From assembly GCF_900091515.1 (NCBI RefSeq), contig NZ_LT607410.1, forward strand, positions 1,426,001 through 1,490,000: a stretch of 64,000 nt of DNA, in the 5' to 3' direction. Below, piece by piece: positions 8,787 to 16,635 of this stretch. The notes below the pieces were generated by a model. The model was not told the DNA's origin. It made no database searches and worked only from the letters and a program-made list of their open reading frames with translations. Position 1 is the stretch's first letter. Each line of letters starts with the position of its first letter. The position numbers were made by a program, and so were the translations under genes. This DNA is from Micromonospora purpureochromogenes. Lineage in GTDB: Bacteria; Actinomycetota; Actinomycetes; Mycobacteriales; Micromonosporaceae.

Positions 8787-10217
8787 TCATCGGTTCGCCC
8801 CCACCGAGTCCGCCTCGGACAGCCAGTCGACGATGCCGGCGACCGCGTCCCGGCAGCCGCCGCAGCCGGTGGCCGCCCGGGTCGTCGCCACCACCTCGTC
8901 CACCGTCCGGGCCCCGGCCCGCCAGCAGGCGACCAGCGCGCCCTTGCGCACGTCGTTGCACTGGCAGACGGTGGCCGCGTCCGGCATCAGCGCCGGGGAC
9001 TCCGCCGGCGCCGCCGCGGCCCCGCCCAGCGCGCGGCCCAGCAGCAGCGCCCGCCGGTCGGCCGGCACCGGCGCGCCCCGGTCGAAGAGCTGCACCACCG
9101 TGCCGACCGACGGGTTGTCCCCGAGCAGGATCGCGGCGGTCAGCCGCTCCTCGTGGATGCGCAGTCGGGCGTAGGTGCCCCGGGCGGGGTCGGCGAAGGT
9201 CAGCTCCTCGCCCGGGCCGTCGGCGGGGTCGCCCATCGCGGCGAGGTCGATGCCGGCCGCCTTGAGCCGGGTCACCACCGGCCGGGGCCGGTAACGGGCG
9301 GCCGGGTCCTCGCCGGTGAGCGCCTGGGCCAGCACCCGGGCCTGCGCCCAGGCCGGCGCGACCAGCCCGGTCAGCGTGCCGTCGTGCTGGGCGCAGTCGC
9401 CGATCGCCGAGATCCGGGGGTCGCCGGTGCGGAGCTGGTCGTCGACCACCACGCCCCGGTCCACGTCCAGCCCGGCCGCGGCGGCCAGCGCGGTGTCGGG
9501 GCGTACCCCGCAGGAGATCACCAGCAGGTCGGCGGAGAGCGACCGGCCGTCGGCCAGGTCGAGGCGGACCCCGTCGGCGTCCGCCGCCACCCGGGTGGCC
9601 GCGACGGCCAGGTGGGTGGTCACCCCGAGGCCGGCGAGGGTGCCGGCCAGCACGGCCGCGCCGGTCGGGTCGAGCTGGCGTTCCATCAGGTACGGCACCG
9701 GGTGCACCACGCCGACGTCGAGCCCCCGGGCGGCGAGCCCGCGCGCCGCCTCCAGCCCGAGCAGCCCGCCGCCGAGCACCAGGGCGCTGCGGGCGCCCTC
9801 GGCGGCGGCGAGGATCCGCCGGCAGTCGTCCAGCGTGCGGAACGGGACCACCCGCTCCGGCAGGTCGGCCGGGTCCAGGCCGGGCAGCGGCGGCACGATG
9901 GCCCGGCTGCCGGTGGCGAGCACCAGGTGGTCGTAGGCGATTCGGTCGCCGTCGTCGGTGTGGACCACGCGGGCGTCCCGGTCGATCGTGGTCACCTGCA
10001 CGCCGGTACGCACGTCGACGCCCTGCCCGGCGACCTCGGCCAGCTCCACGTCCGGCTCGGCGACCTTCCCCGCCAGCAGGGTGGAGAGCATGATCCGGTT
10101 GTACGCCCGGTGCGGCTCCGCCCCGAGCACGACGACCTTCAGGTCCCCGTCCCGGGCGTGCAGTTCGGCGGCGAGCCGGGACCCGGCCATGCCGTATCCC
10201 ACGATGACCACGTTCAT
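8787..10217 (-). CDS. FAD-dependent NAD(P)H oxidoreductase with BFD domain, probable nitrate reductase electron donor
   Basis: A 476-residue flavoprotein related to the N-terminal half of NirB. An FAD-binding motif starts at residue 4 ('IVGYGMAGSRLAAEL'), an NAD-binding 'LGGGLLGLEAA' lies near 150, and a C-terminal BFD-type [2Fe-2S] domain has 'CQCNDVRKG' and 'CGGC'. By position between nitrate reductase and nirB, and by similarity to NasB-type subunits, it probably passes electrons from NAD(P)H to the nitrate reductase; this is inference. The ATG overlaps the nitrate reductase stop by 4 nt. Confidence 0.82.
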   Translation of the reverse strand: MNVVIVGYGMAGSRLAAELHARDGDLKVVVLGAEPHRAYNRIMLSTLLAGKVAEPDVELAEVAGQGVDVRTGVQVTTIDRDARVVHTDDGDRIAYDHLVLATGSRAIVPPLPGLDPADLPERVVPFRTLDDCRRILAAAEGARSALVLGGGLLGLEAARGLAARGLDVGVVHPVPYLMERQLDPTGAAVLAGTLAGLGVTTHLAVAATRVAADADGVRLDLADGRSLSADLLVISCGVRPDTALAAAAGLDVDRGVVVDDQLRTGDPRISAIGDCAQHDGTLTGLVAPAWAQARVLAQALTGEDPAARYRPRPVVTRLKAAGIDLAAMGDPADGPGEELTFADPARGTYARLRIHEERLTAAILLGDNPSVGTVVQLFDRGAPVPADRRALLLGRALGGAAAAPAESPALMPDAATVCQCNDVRKGALVACWRAGARTVDEVVATTRAATGCGGCRDAVAGIVDWLSEADSVGANR

Positions 10218-12322
10218 GCCTTCTCCACCCGTACGGCGCAGATCTTGAATTCGGGCATCCCGGAGACCGGGTCCGTCGCGTCACTGGTCACGGAGTTGGC
10301 CCGGGCCGCGCCGCCCCAGTGGAACGGCGCGAAGACGGTGTCCGGCCGGATCGTCGGGGTGACCCGGGCCGGCGCCCGCAGCTCCCCCCGGCGGGAGGCG
10401 ACCCGCACCTGGTCGCCCTCGGCCACCCCGAGCCGGGCGGCCAGGTCCGGGTGCAGCTCGACGAAGCCGCCAGGGGCGGCCCGGCGCAGCGCGGCGACCC
10501 GCCGGGTCTGGGTGCCGGACTGGTACTGGGCGAGCACCCGACCGGTGGTGAAGTGCAGCGGGTAGTCGGCGCAGACCGGCTCGGCGGCGGGCCGGTGGGT
10601 CACCGGCTGGAACCGGGCCCGGCCGTCCGGGGTGGCGAAGGAGTCGGCGAAGAGCCGGGGCGTGTCCGGCCCGTCCGGGTCCGGGCAGGGCCAGAAGACG
10701 CCCTCGTCGGCGTCGATCCGTTCCCAGCTCACCCCGGCGTAGTCGGCGACACCGCCGGCCGAGGCCCGGCGCAGCTCGGTGAAGACCTCGGCCGGGTCGG
10801 CCGGGAAGGACGCCGGGGCGTCGAGCCGGGCGGCCAGCTCGGTGAGGACCGCCAGGTCGGTCCGGACCCCGGGTGGGGGTTGGCGCAGCGCGTGGCGGCG
10901 CAGCACGCGACCCTCCAGGTTGGTCATCGTGCCGTCCTCCTCGGCCCACTGCGCGACGGGCAGCACCACGTCGGCGAGGGCGGCCGTCTCGGAGAGCAGG
11001 AAGTCGGCCACCACCAGCAGGTCGAGCCCGCGCAGCCGGGATTCGATCCGGGCGGCCCGGGGCGCGGAGACCACCGGGTTGGAGCCGAAGACCAGCATCG
11101 CCCGGGGGCCGCCGGGAGTGCCGAGCGAGTCGAGCAGCTGGTATGCCGGCACGCCCGGCCCGGGCAGGTCGTCGGGGTCGACGCCCCAGACCCCCGCCAC
11201 GTGCTCCCGGGCCGCCGGGTCGTCGATCTTCCGGTACCCGGGGAGCTGGTCGGCCTTCTGCCCGTGCTCCCGGCCGCCCTGGCCGTTGCCCTGGCCGGTC
11301 AGGCAGCCGTAGCCGGAGCCGGGGCGGCCGGGCAGGCCGAGGGCGAGCGCCAGGTTGACGAAGGCGCTGACGGTGTCGACGCCCTTGGCGTGCTGTTCCG
11401 CGCCCCGGGCGGTGAGGATGATCGCGCTGCCGGCGGTGCCCAGTGCGCGGGCGGTCGCCTCCAGGTCGGCCACCGGCACTCCGGAGAGCCGTTCCACCTC
11501 CGCCGGCCAGTAGCCGGCCACGGTACGGCGTACCTCGTCGAAGCCGGTGGTCCGGGCGGCGACGTAGTCCTTGTCGATGAGGCCCTCGGTGAGCGCGATG
11601 TGCAGCAGCGCGTTGGCCACCGCGAGGTCGGTGCCGGGCAGCGGTTGCAGGTGCAGGTCGGCCTGCCGGGCGGTGGCGGTGACCCGGGGGTCGACCACGA
11701 TCAGGCGTCCGCCGCGTTCCCGCTGGTCGGCCAGGTGGCGCATCAGCGGTGGCATGGTCTCCGCCGGGTTGGCGCCGACCAGCAGCAGGGTCTCCGCCCG
11801 GCCGAGGTCGGCCAGCGGGAAGGGCAGCCCCCGGTCGACGCCGAAGGCGCGGATCCCGGCCGCGGCGGCCGACGACATGCACCACCGGCCGTTGTAGTCG
11901 ATGTGTCGGGTACGCAGCGCCACCCGGGCGAACTTGCCGAGCGCGTACGCCTTCTCGTTGGTGAGCCCGCCGCCGCCGAAGACCGCGACCGCGTCCCGGC
12001 CGTGTCCGGCCTGGACGGCGCGGATGCCGGCGGCGATCCGGTCCAGCGCGGCCGCCCAGGTCGCCGGGCGCAGCTCGCCGGTGGCCGGGTCGCGCACCAG
12101 CGGGGTGGTCAGCCGGTCCGGGTGGTCCAGCAGCTCGGCGGCGGTCCAGCCCTTCTGGCACAGCCCGCCCCGGTTGGTGGGGAACTGGCGGGGGAGTACC
12201 TCCACCCGGTCGCCGGTCTCGCGCAGCACCATCCCGCACTGCAGGGCGCAGTACGGGCAGTGCGTCTCCGCCTGCCGGGGGTCGCCCCCCGATCGGGTCG
12301 CCGAGTGGGCACGGTCTGTCAT
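10214..12322 (-). CDS. narB: Assimilatory nitrate reductase catalytic subunit (molybdopterin oxidoreductase)
   Basis: A 702-residue cytoplasmic Mo-bisMGD enzyme of the NarB/NasC/NasA class, expected to reduce nitrate to nitrite. The N-terminal [4Fe-4S] signature is visible as 'HCPYCALQCG' (about 21-30) with the fourth cysteine in 'LCQKGW'. Molybdopterin-binding regions follow, and a C-terminal dinucleotide-binding domain begins near 585. There is no twin-arginine signal, as expected for an assimilatory enzyme. It is the first gene of the operon; a GlnR-like box lies directly upstream. The symbol varies between genera (nasA, nasC, narB). Confidence 0.92.
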   Translation of the reverse strand: MTDRAHSATRSGGDPRQAETHCPYCALQCGMVLRETGDRVEVLPRQFPTNRGGLCQKGWTAAELLDHPDRLTTPLVRDPATGELRPATWAAALDRIAAGIRAVQAGHGRDAVAVFGGGGLTNEKAYALGKFARVALRTRHIDYNGRWCMSSAAAAGIRAFGVDRGLPFPLADLGRAETLLLVGANPAETMPPLMRHLADQRERGGRLIVVDPRVTATARQADLHLQPLPGTDLAVANALLHIALTEGLIDKDYVAARTTGFDEVRRTVAGYWPAEVERLSGVPVADLEATARALGTAGSAIILTARGAEQHAKGVDTVSAFVNLALALGLPGRPGSGYGCLTGQGNGQGGREHGQKADQLPGYRKIDDPAAREHVAGVWGVDPDDLPGPGVPAYQLLDSLGTPGGPRAMLVFGSNPVVSAPRAARIESRLRGLDLLVVADFLLSETAALADVVLPVAQWAEEDGTMTNLEGRVLRRHALRQPPPGVRTDLAVLTELAARLDAPASFPADPAEVFTELRRASAGGVADYAGVSWERIDADEGVFWPCPDPDGPDTPRLFADSFATPDGRARFQPVTHRPAAEPVCADYPLHFTTGRVLAQYQSGTQTRRVAALRRAAPGGFVELHPDLAARLGVAEGDQVRVASRRGELRAPARVTPTIRPDTVFAPFHWGGAARANSVTSDATDPVSGMPEFKICAVRVEKA

Positions 12323-12346
12323 GCCAGTGAAGCGTGCCGGGGGGCG

Positions 12347-12384
12347 GTTTCCGCTCCGGGTCCCGTCTGTTTCGGTCCTGTCAA
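12347..12384 (-). promoter_or_regulatory. Candidate GlnR box upstream of the nitrate assimilation operon
   Basis: Read on the minus strand, four 5-mers are spaced exactly by 6 nt: TTGAC, GAAAC, GACCC, GAAAC. The known actinobacterial GlnR consensus is gTnAC-n6-GaAAc-n6-GtnAC-n6-GAAAc. Both b half-sites are perfect, the first a half-site is close, and the second a half-site is poor. The box ends 24 nt before the operon start codon. A weak -10-like CACGCT lies at 12331-12336 on the minus strand. Confidence 0.65.
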
Positions 12385-12428
12385 GAGCGCCTCACACCGC
12401 ACGCGGGCAGCCGGCCGGTCGGTGGGTC

Positions 12429-12434
12429 TATGAT
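12429..12434 (+). promoter_or_regulatory. -10 box TATGAT for the methyltransferase gene
   Basis: TATGAT lies 34 nt upstream of the methyltransferase start. A TATGGGA motif occurs twice between it and the start codon (12435-12441 and 12456-12462), the second overlapping the Shine-Dalgarno sequence. No clear -35 box is visible. Confidence 0.45.
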
Positions 12435-12468
12435 ATGGGACAATCGTCCTGAAATATGGGAGGCGACG

Positions 12469-13170
12469 ATGAGCGTGACGGCGGCGTTCGACGCGGTGGC
12501 CGGCAGCTACGACCAGGCACGACGGCGCCTGGTGCCACGCTTCGACGACTTCTACGGCACGGCGGTGGAGGTGGCGGCCGTGCCGCTGCGGGCCGCGCTG
12601 GCGGCGGGGCGTACCCCCGAGGTGCTGGACCTGGGCGCGGGCACCGGGCTGCTCTCGCTGCTGCTCACCGCGGCGCTGCCCGGGGCTCGGGTGACCCTGC
12701 TGGACGGCGCCCCGCGGATGCTGGCGGTGGCCGCCGACGCGCTGGCCGCCCGGGGCGTGCCGCACCGGACGGTGGTCGCCGACCTGGCCGATCCGCTCCC
12801 CGCCGGCCGGTACGACGCGGTGGTCTCCGCCCTGGCCGTCCACCACCTCGACGACGACGGCAAGCGCGCCCTCTACCGGCGCGCCGCCGAGGCGCTGACG
12901 CCCGGCGGGGTGTTCGTCAACGCCGAGCAGGTGGCCGGCCCGACCCCCGCGCTGGACCGCCGCTACGACGAGGTGTGGGTGGCCCAGGCCACCGCGCTCG
13001 GCTCCGACGACGCGGAGCTGGCCGCCGCCCGGGAGCGGATGCGGCACGACCGGCCGGCGCCGGTGGACGCGCAGTGCCGGTGGCTCGCCGAGGCCGGGCT
13101 GGTCGACGTGGACTGCTTCTTCAAGGCGTGGCGGTTCGCCGTCTTCGGCGGCACCCGCCCGCCCGCCTGA
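12469..13170 (+). CDS. Class I SAM-dependent methyltransferase
   Basis: A 233-residue methyltransferase of unknown substrate. Motif I 'VLDLGAGTGLLSLLL' (about 49-63), an acidic strand-2 end ('VTLLDGA') and motif IV region 'DAVVSALAVHHLDD' (about 115-128) are visible. This pattern resembles small UbiE/TrmN-like enzymes. The ATG was chosen because GGGAGG lies 5 nt upstream. It is divergent from the nitrate operon and separate from the toxin-antitoxin pair downstream; nothing suggests a role in nitrogen metabolism. Confidence 0.85.
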   Translation: MSVTAAFDAVAGSYDQARRRLVPRFDDFYGTAVEVAAVPLRAALAAGRTPEVLDLGAGTGLLSLLLTAALPGARVTLLDGAPRMLAVAADALAARGVPHRTVVADLADPLPAGRYDAVVSALAVHHLDDDGKRALYRRAAEALTPGGVFVNAEQVAGPTPALDRRYDEVWVAQATALGSDDAELAAARERMRHDRPAPVDAQCRWLAEAGLVDVDCFFKAWRFAVFGGTRPPA

Positions 13171-13190
13171 CCCCGCCCCAAGTCGCCGCC

Positions 13191-13244
13191 CTTTCAGAGA
13201 AAGCGTGGCTATTCCGCCTCGGATAGCCCCTCTTCCTCTGAAAG
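13191..13244. repeat. Long imperfect hairpin (TTTCAGAG-type intergenic repeat)
   Basis: Outer arms CTTTCAGAG and CTCTGAAAG enclose inner arms of 12 nt (AAGCGTGGCTAT with ATAGCCCCTCTT) around a 10-nt loop. About 19 of 22 positions can pair. It lies 20 nt after the methyltransferase stop, so it may terminate that gene. A TTTCAGAG word recurs at 18041-18048 next to the KAS III remnant. The shape resembles a dispersed intergenic repeat. Confidence 0.55.
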
Positions 13245-13333
13245 TGCGCTCAGGGGAGCGGGGCGCGGGGAGGGCGTTTTGAGCCGTTGGCCGACCGGCG
13301 CGAAGCGGGATGACTGCTGGTCATACCAATGGG

Positions 13334-13339
13334 TAGTCT
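13334..13339 (+). promoter_or_regulatory. -10 box TAGTCT, leaderless promoter of the antitoxin gene
   Basis: TAGTCT ends 7 nt before the ATG at 13347, so transcription should begin at or next to the start codon. A TTGACA-like ATGACT lies at 13310-13315, 18 nt upstream of the -10 box. There is no Shine-Dalgarno sequence in front of this ATG. Confidence 0.6.
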
Positions 13340-13346
13340 CAGTGGC

Positions 13347-13604
13347 ATGACTGCCAAGGTGACCCTGTCGTTCTCCGACGAGACGATCGAGGAAGCACGC
13401 CGGTTCGCCAAGCGCGAGGGGCTGTCGCTCTCGGCGTGGATGGACCAGGCGGCCCGGGAGAAGGCGCTGCGCGAGGTCTTCACCGCGCACGCCGCCGCGG
13501 TCGGCCGGGCGGGGCTCGACCTGGAGACCGCCGCGCTCGCCGACGCCCGGGAGGTCGGCATGGTCGACGACGCGCTCTTCGGCGGACGTCCGCGTGCTGC
13601 GTAG
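13347..13604 (+). CDS. Antitoxin of a MazEF/PemIK-type system
   Basis: An 85-residue protein with an N-terminal ribbon-helix-helix-like segment ('KVTLSFSDETIEEARRFAKR', residues 4-23, then 'LSLSAWMDQAAREKAL') and an acidic C-terminus. It overlaps the toxin gene by 11 nt, the usual antitoxin-first order. It should bind the toxin through its C-terminal part and repress its own promoter through the N-terminal part. The ATG at 13347 is preferred over an upstream in-frame start at 13329 because it fits a leaderless promoter. Confidence 0.8.
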   Translation: MTAKVTLSFSDETIEEARRFAKREGLSLSAWMDQAAREKALREVFTAHAAAVGRAGLDLETAALADAREVGMVDDALFGGRPRAA

Positions 13605-13887
13605 GGGCGAGATCTGGCGGATCGAGGGCGCCCGGGAACGGCTCGGGCTGGTGATCAGCACCGACGTCTACAACTCCACCGACGTGCCGATCGTGATGGT
13701 GGCCGAGGTGGTCGAGACGGCGCTGCTGCGGGACTCCCCGCTCGCCGTGCCGATGGGCGGGTACGTGGTAATGCCCGACCGGCTCTCCTCGCCGATGAAG
13801 AAGTGGTTCACCGAGTGCGTCGACGTCGCCGACACCGAGACCATGCAGCGGGTGGGGCGGGCGCTGCGCATCCTCCAGCAGCTCTGA
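13594..13887 (+). CDS. MazF/PemK-family endoribonuclease toxin
   Basis: A 97-residue protein with the family start 'RRGEIWRI' (residues 3-10) and 'LGLVISTDVYN' (about 17-27). Members of this SH3-like fold cleave single-stranded mRNA at short sequences; the cut site here cannot be predicted. It begins with GTG inside the antitoxin gene, giving translational coupling. The substrate-loop region differs from E. coli MazF, as in many actinobacterial homologues. Confidence 0.85.
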   Translation: MLRRGEIWRIEGARERLGLVISTDVYNSTDVPIVMVAEVVETALLRDSPLAVPMGGYVVMPDRLSSPMKKWFTECVDVADTETMQRVGRALRILQQL

Positions 13888-13925
13888 CCGCCTCACCACC
13901 GCCCGTCGGCCGACGTGCGATCTCC

Positions 13926-13963
13926 GTTTCCGGAACGACCCGCGACAGGCACGGTCGGGTAAC
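13926..13963 (-). promoter_or_regulatory. Candidate GlnR box upstream of narK
   Basis: Read on the minus strand, the 5-mers GTTAC, GTGCC, GGGTC and GAAAC are spaced exactly by 6 nt. The outer sites (first a and last b) match the GlnR consensus perfectly; the inner two are weak. The site ends 10 nt before the -10 box of narK, where an activator could contact RNA polymerase. Confidence 0.6.
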
Positions 13964-13973
13964 CGGCCGTTCC

Positions 13974-13979
13974 TAGCCT
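13974..13979 (+). promoter_or_regulatory. -10 box TAGCCT for narK
   Basis: TAGCCT predicts a transcription start near 13985, giving a leader of about 27 nt before the GTG at 14012. No good -35 box is present, which fits an activator-dependent promoter with the GlnR-like box overlapping the -35 region. Confidence 0.5.
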
Positions 13980-14011
13980 CCTGGATGTCACATCGACCAG
14001 GAGGAGCCGCC

Positions 14012-15394
14012 GTGAGCACGCTCGCCCCCACGACAACAGCCCCCGCCGACCCCACGGCCGCCGCCGGGCGCCGGCACCGGATCGACGACTGGCGCCCCGA
14101 GGACCCGACGTTCTGGCGTACGACCGGGGCGCCGATCGCCCGCCGCAACCTCTGGGTGTCGATCTTCGCCGAGCACGTCGGGTTCTCCGTGTGGAGCCTC
14201 TGGTCGGTCACCGTGCTCTTCCTCGGTCCCGCGTACGGGATCGACCCGGCCGGGAAGTTCCTGCTCACCGCCGTGCCGGCCGCGCTGGGCGCGGTGCTGC
14301 GGCTGCCCTACACGCTGGCGGTGGCCCGCTTCGGCGGCCGGAACTGGACCATCGTCAGTGCCCTGTTGCTGCTGGTGCCGGCGGTGCCGATGACGGTGCT
14401 GCTGGAGCCGGGGGTGTCGTACACCACGCTGATGGTGCTGGCCTGCCTCACCGGGGTCGGCGGGGGCAACTTCGCCTCCTCGATGGCGAACATCAACCTC
14501 TTCTTCCCGGACCGGCTCAAGGGCCGCGCGCTGGGGCTCAACGCCGGCGGCGGCAACCTCGGCGTACCGGCGGTGCAGCTGGTCGGGCTCGCCGTGCTGG
14601 CCACCGCGGGGGCGGCGTACCCCCGGCTGGTGCCGGCGGTCTACCTGCCGCTGATCGTGCTGGCCGCGCTGGCCTCGGCGCGCTGGCTGGACAACCTCCC
14701 CAACGCCCACAACGAGCCGGGCGCGCTGCGCGAGGCGGCCCGCCAACCGCACACCTGGGTGATGTCGCTGCTCTACATCGGCACCTTCGGCTCCTTCATC
14801 GGCTTCGGCTTCGCCTTCGGGCAGGTGCTCCAGCTCCAGTTCGCCGAGCGTTTTCCGACCCCGGTCGACGCCGCCTGGCTGACCTTCCTCGGCCCGCTGG
14901 TCGGGTCGCTGATCCGGCCGCTCGGCGGCCAGCTGGCCGACCGGCTCGGCGGCGCCCGGGTCACCTTCGCCAACTTCGTGGCCATGGCCGCCGGCGCCGG
15001 GCTGGTGCTGTACGCGGCCCGGGAGCAGTCGTTCCCGCTCTACCTGACCGGGTTCCTGGCGCTCTTCGTCTTCTCCGGGATCGGCAACGGGTCGACGTAC
15101 AAGATGATCCCGGCGATCTTCCGCGCCAAGGCGGCGGCCGAGGGGGAGCTGACCGGCGACCCCGAGGCGGCCGAGCGGCGGGCCCGCCGGCTCTCCGGGT
15201 CGCTGATCGGCATCGCCGGGGCGGTCGGCGCGTCCGGTGGGGTGCTGGTCAACATCGCCTTCCGGCAGTCGTTCCTGACCTCCGGCAACGCCGAGGCGGC
15301 GTACCTGGCCTTCATCGGCTGGTACGCGCTCTGCTTCGCCCTGACCTGGGCGGTGTACCTGCGCCCGGGCCCGCGCCGGCTGGCCGGGGTGTGA
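14012..15394 (+). CDS. narK: Nitrate/nitrite transporter (MFS, NNP family)
   Basis: A roughly 460-residue major facilitator protein with about 12 hydrophobic helices. The nitrate signature 'NAGGGNLG' follows 'FFPDRLKGRALGL' near residue 175. It should import nitrate and/or export nitrite for the nearby assimilation operon. The GTG was chosen because AGGAGGAG lies 5 nt upstream; an ATG at 13985 would add nine residues without a Shine-Dalgarno sequence. It stands alone after the toxin gene. Confidence 0.92.
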   Translation: MSTLAPTTTAPADPTAAAGRRHRIDDWRPEDPTFWRTTGAPIARRNLWVSIFAEHVGFSVWSLWSVTVLFLGPAYGIDPAGKFLLTAVPAALGAVLRLPYTLAVARFGGRNWTIVSALLLLVPAVPMTVLLEPGVSYTTLMVLACLTGVGGGNFASSMANINLFFPDRLKGRALGLNAGGGNLGVPAVQLVGLAVLATAGAAYPRLVPAVYLPLIVLAALASARWLDNLPNAHNEPGALREAARQPHTWVMSLLYIGTFGSFIGFGFAFGQVLQLQFAERFPTPVDAAWLTFLGPLVGSLIRPLGGQLADRLGGARVTFANFVAMAAGAGLVLYAAREQSFPLYLTGFLALFVFSGIGNGSTYKMIPAIFRAKAAAEGELTGDPEAAERRARRLSGSLIGIAGAVGASGGVLVNIAFRQSFLTSGNAEAAYLAFIGWYALCFALTWAVYLRPGPRRLAGV

Positions 15395-15440
15395 CCTGTA
15401 CCATCGTGACGTCGCAAGCCACGCTGGGTGAACCCCCGTT

Positions 15441-15470
15441 TTGACCTGCCGACGGGGCGCCGGGTATCGT
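15441..15470 (+). promoter_or_regulatory. Promoter of rplM-rpsI
   Basis: TTGACC (15441-15446) and TATCGT (15465-15470) are separated by 18 nt, a good sigma-70 type promoter. The transcript would have a leader of about 105 nt before rplM, long enough for ribosomal-protein feedback; no specific structure was recognised. A second -10-like TACGCT occurs at about 15512. Confidence 0.6.
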
Positions 15471-15584
15471 TGCCTGCTGTTGTACGACATCCAGAGGCGT
15501 GCCGCATCAGGTACGCTTGGTCGTTCGTGCGCGCTGGTCACCTCGGCGCGCGACCCCAGACCGACGACGAGACAAGGTAGACCT

Positions 15585-16028
15585 GTGCGTACGTACAGCC
15601 CGAAGCCGGGTGAGATCGAGCGTCAGTGGCACGTTATCGACGCCTCTGATGTCGTGCTGGGCCGCCTGGCCACCCACGCCGCCACGCTGCTGCGCGGCAA
15701 GCACAAGCCGACTTTCGCGCCGCACGTCGACACGGGCGACTTCGTCGTCATCGTGAACGCGGGCAAGGTTGCGCTGACCGGCAACAAGCGCCAGACCAAG
15801 GTTGCCTACCGCCACTCCGGTTACCCGGGTGGTCTGAAGCAGGTCGGCTACGACGAGCTGCTGACCAAGCGCCCCGAGCGGGCCATCGAGCTGGCTGTGA
15901 AGGGAATGCTCCCGCACAACAAGCTCGGCCGTCAGCTGATCAAGAAGCTGAAGGTCTACGCCGGTGCCGAGCACCCGCACCTCGCGCAGCAGCCGGTGCC
16001 GTTCGAGATCAAGCAGATCGCGCAGTGA
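15585..16028 (+). CDS. rplM: 50S ribosomal protein L13
   Basis: A 147-residue L13, a large-subunit assembly protein. The start '[20 protein letters not shown]' and the core '[19 protein letters not shown]' are typical. The GTG start is set by homology; the Shine-Dalgarno AAGGT is weak. It is followed 20 nt later by rpsI, the universal partner. Confidence 0.97.
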   Translation: MRTYSPKPGEIERQWHVIDASDVVLGRLATHAATLLRGKHKPTFAPHVDTGDFVVIVNAGKVALTGNKRQTKVAYRHSGYPGGLKQVGYDELLTKRPERAIELAVKGMLPHNKLGRQLIKKLKVYAGAEHPHLAQQPVPFEIKQIAQ

Positions 16029-16048
16029 GCGCGGGCGAAGGAAGCAGC

Positions 16049-16522
16049 ATGACCGACATCACCGAGACCGAGGTTGCCCCGGAAGCCCCCGAGGCCACCG
16101 AGGCGCCGGCGCCCGTCGCCCGCGCGCCTCGTGGTGACCGGCCGATCCAGACCGTGGGCCGCCGCAAGGAGGCCATCGTCCGGGTGCGCATCGTCCCGGG
16201 CACCGGCAAGATCACCTGCAACGGCCAGGACCTCGAGGCGTACTTCCCGAGCAAGGTGCACCAGCAGCTGATCAAGGACCCGCTGGTCACCGCCGAGAAG
16301 CCCGAGCAGTTCGACGTCATCGCCAACCTGCGTGGCGGCGGCACCACCGGCCAGGCCGGTGCGCTCCGGCTGGGCATCGCCCGCGCGTTGATCATCAACG
16401 ATCCGGACGACCGCCCGGCCCTGAAGAAGGCCGGCTTCCTGACCCGGGACGCCCGGGTCAAGGAGAGCAAGAAGTACGGCCTCAAGAAGGCCCGTAAGGC
16501 TCCTCAGTACTCGAAGCGCTGA
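16049..16522 (+). CDS. rpsI: 30S ribosomal protein S9
   Basis: A 157-residue S9 with an acidic/proline N-terminal extension of about 35 residues (usual in actinobacteria), then '[14 protein letters not shown]'. It ends in the conserved basic tail '[12 protein letters not shown]' that reaches the P-site tRNA. The ATG with GAAGGA upstream is preferred over a GTG at 16025. Confidence 0.97.
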   Translation: MTDITETEVAPEAPEATEAPAPVARAPRGDRPIQTVGRRKEAIVRVRIVPGTGKITCNGQDLEAYFPSKVHQQLIKDPLVTAEKPEQFDVIANLRGGGTTGQAGALRLGIARALIINDPDDRPALKKAGFLTRDARVKESKKYGLKKARKAPQYSKR

Positions 16523-16551
16523 TCATCAGCGACACGTTGTACTTCTGACGG

Positions 16552-16593
16552 ACGGCCGGGATCGCCTCCCCACGCGGGAGGTGGCCCGGCCGT
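16552..16593 (+). terminator. Terminator after rplM-rpsI
   Basis: ACGGCCGGG and CCCGGCCGT form a 9-bp outer stem. An inner CCTCCC/GGGAGG pairing surrounds a short loop, and a moderately T-rich stretch follows. It lies 30 nt after the rpsI stop. Confidence 0.7.
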
Positions 16594-16635
16594 TCGCCGT
16601 TTCCCCTGGGACCCTTTCATCGGAGGTTGGCGGGT

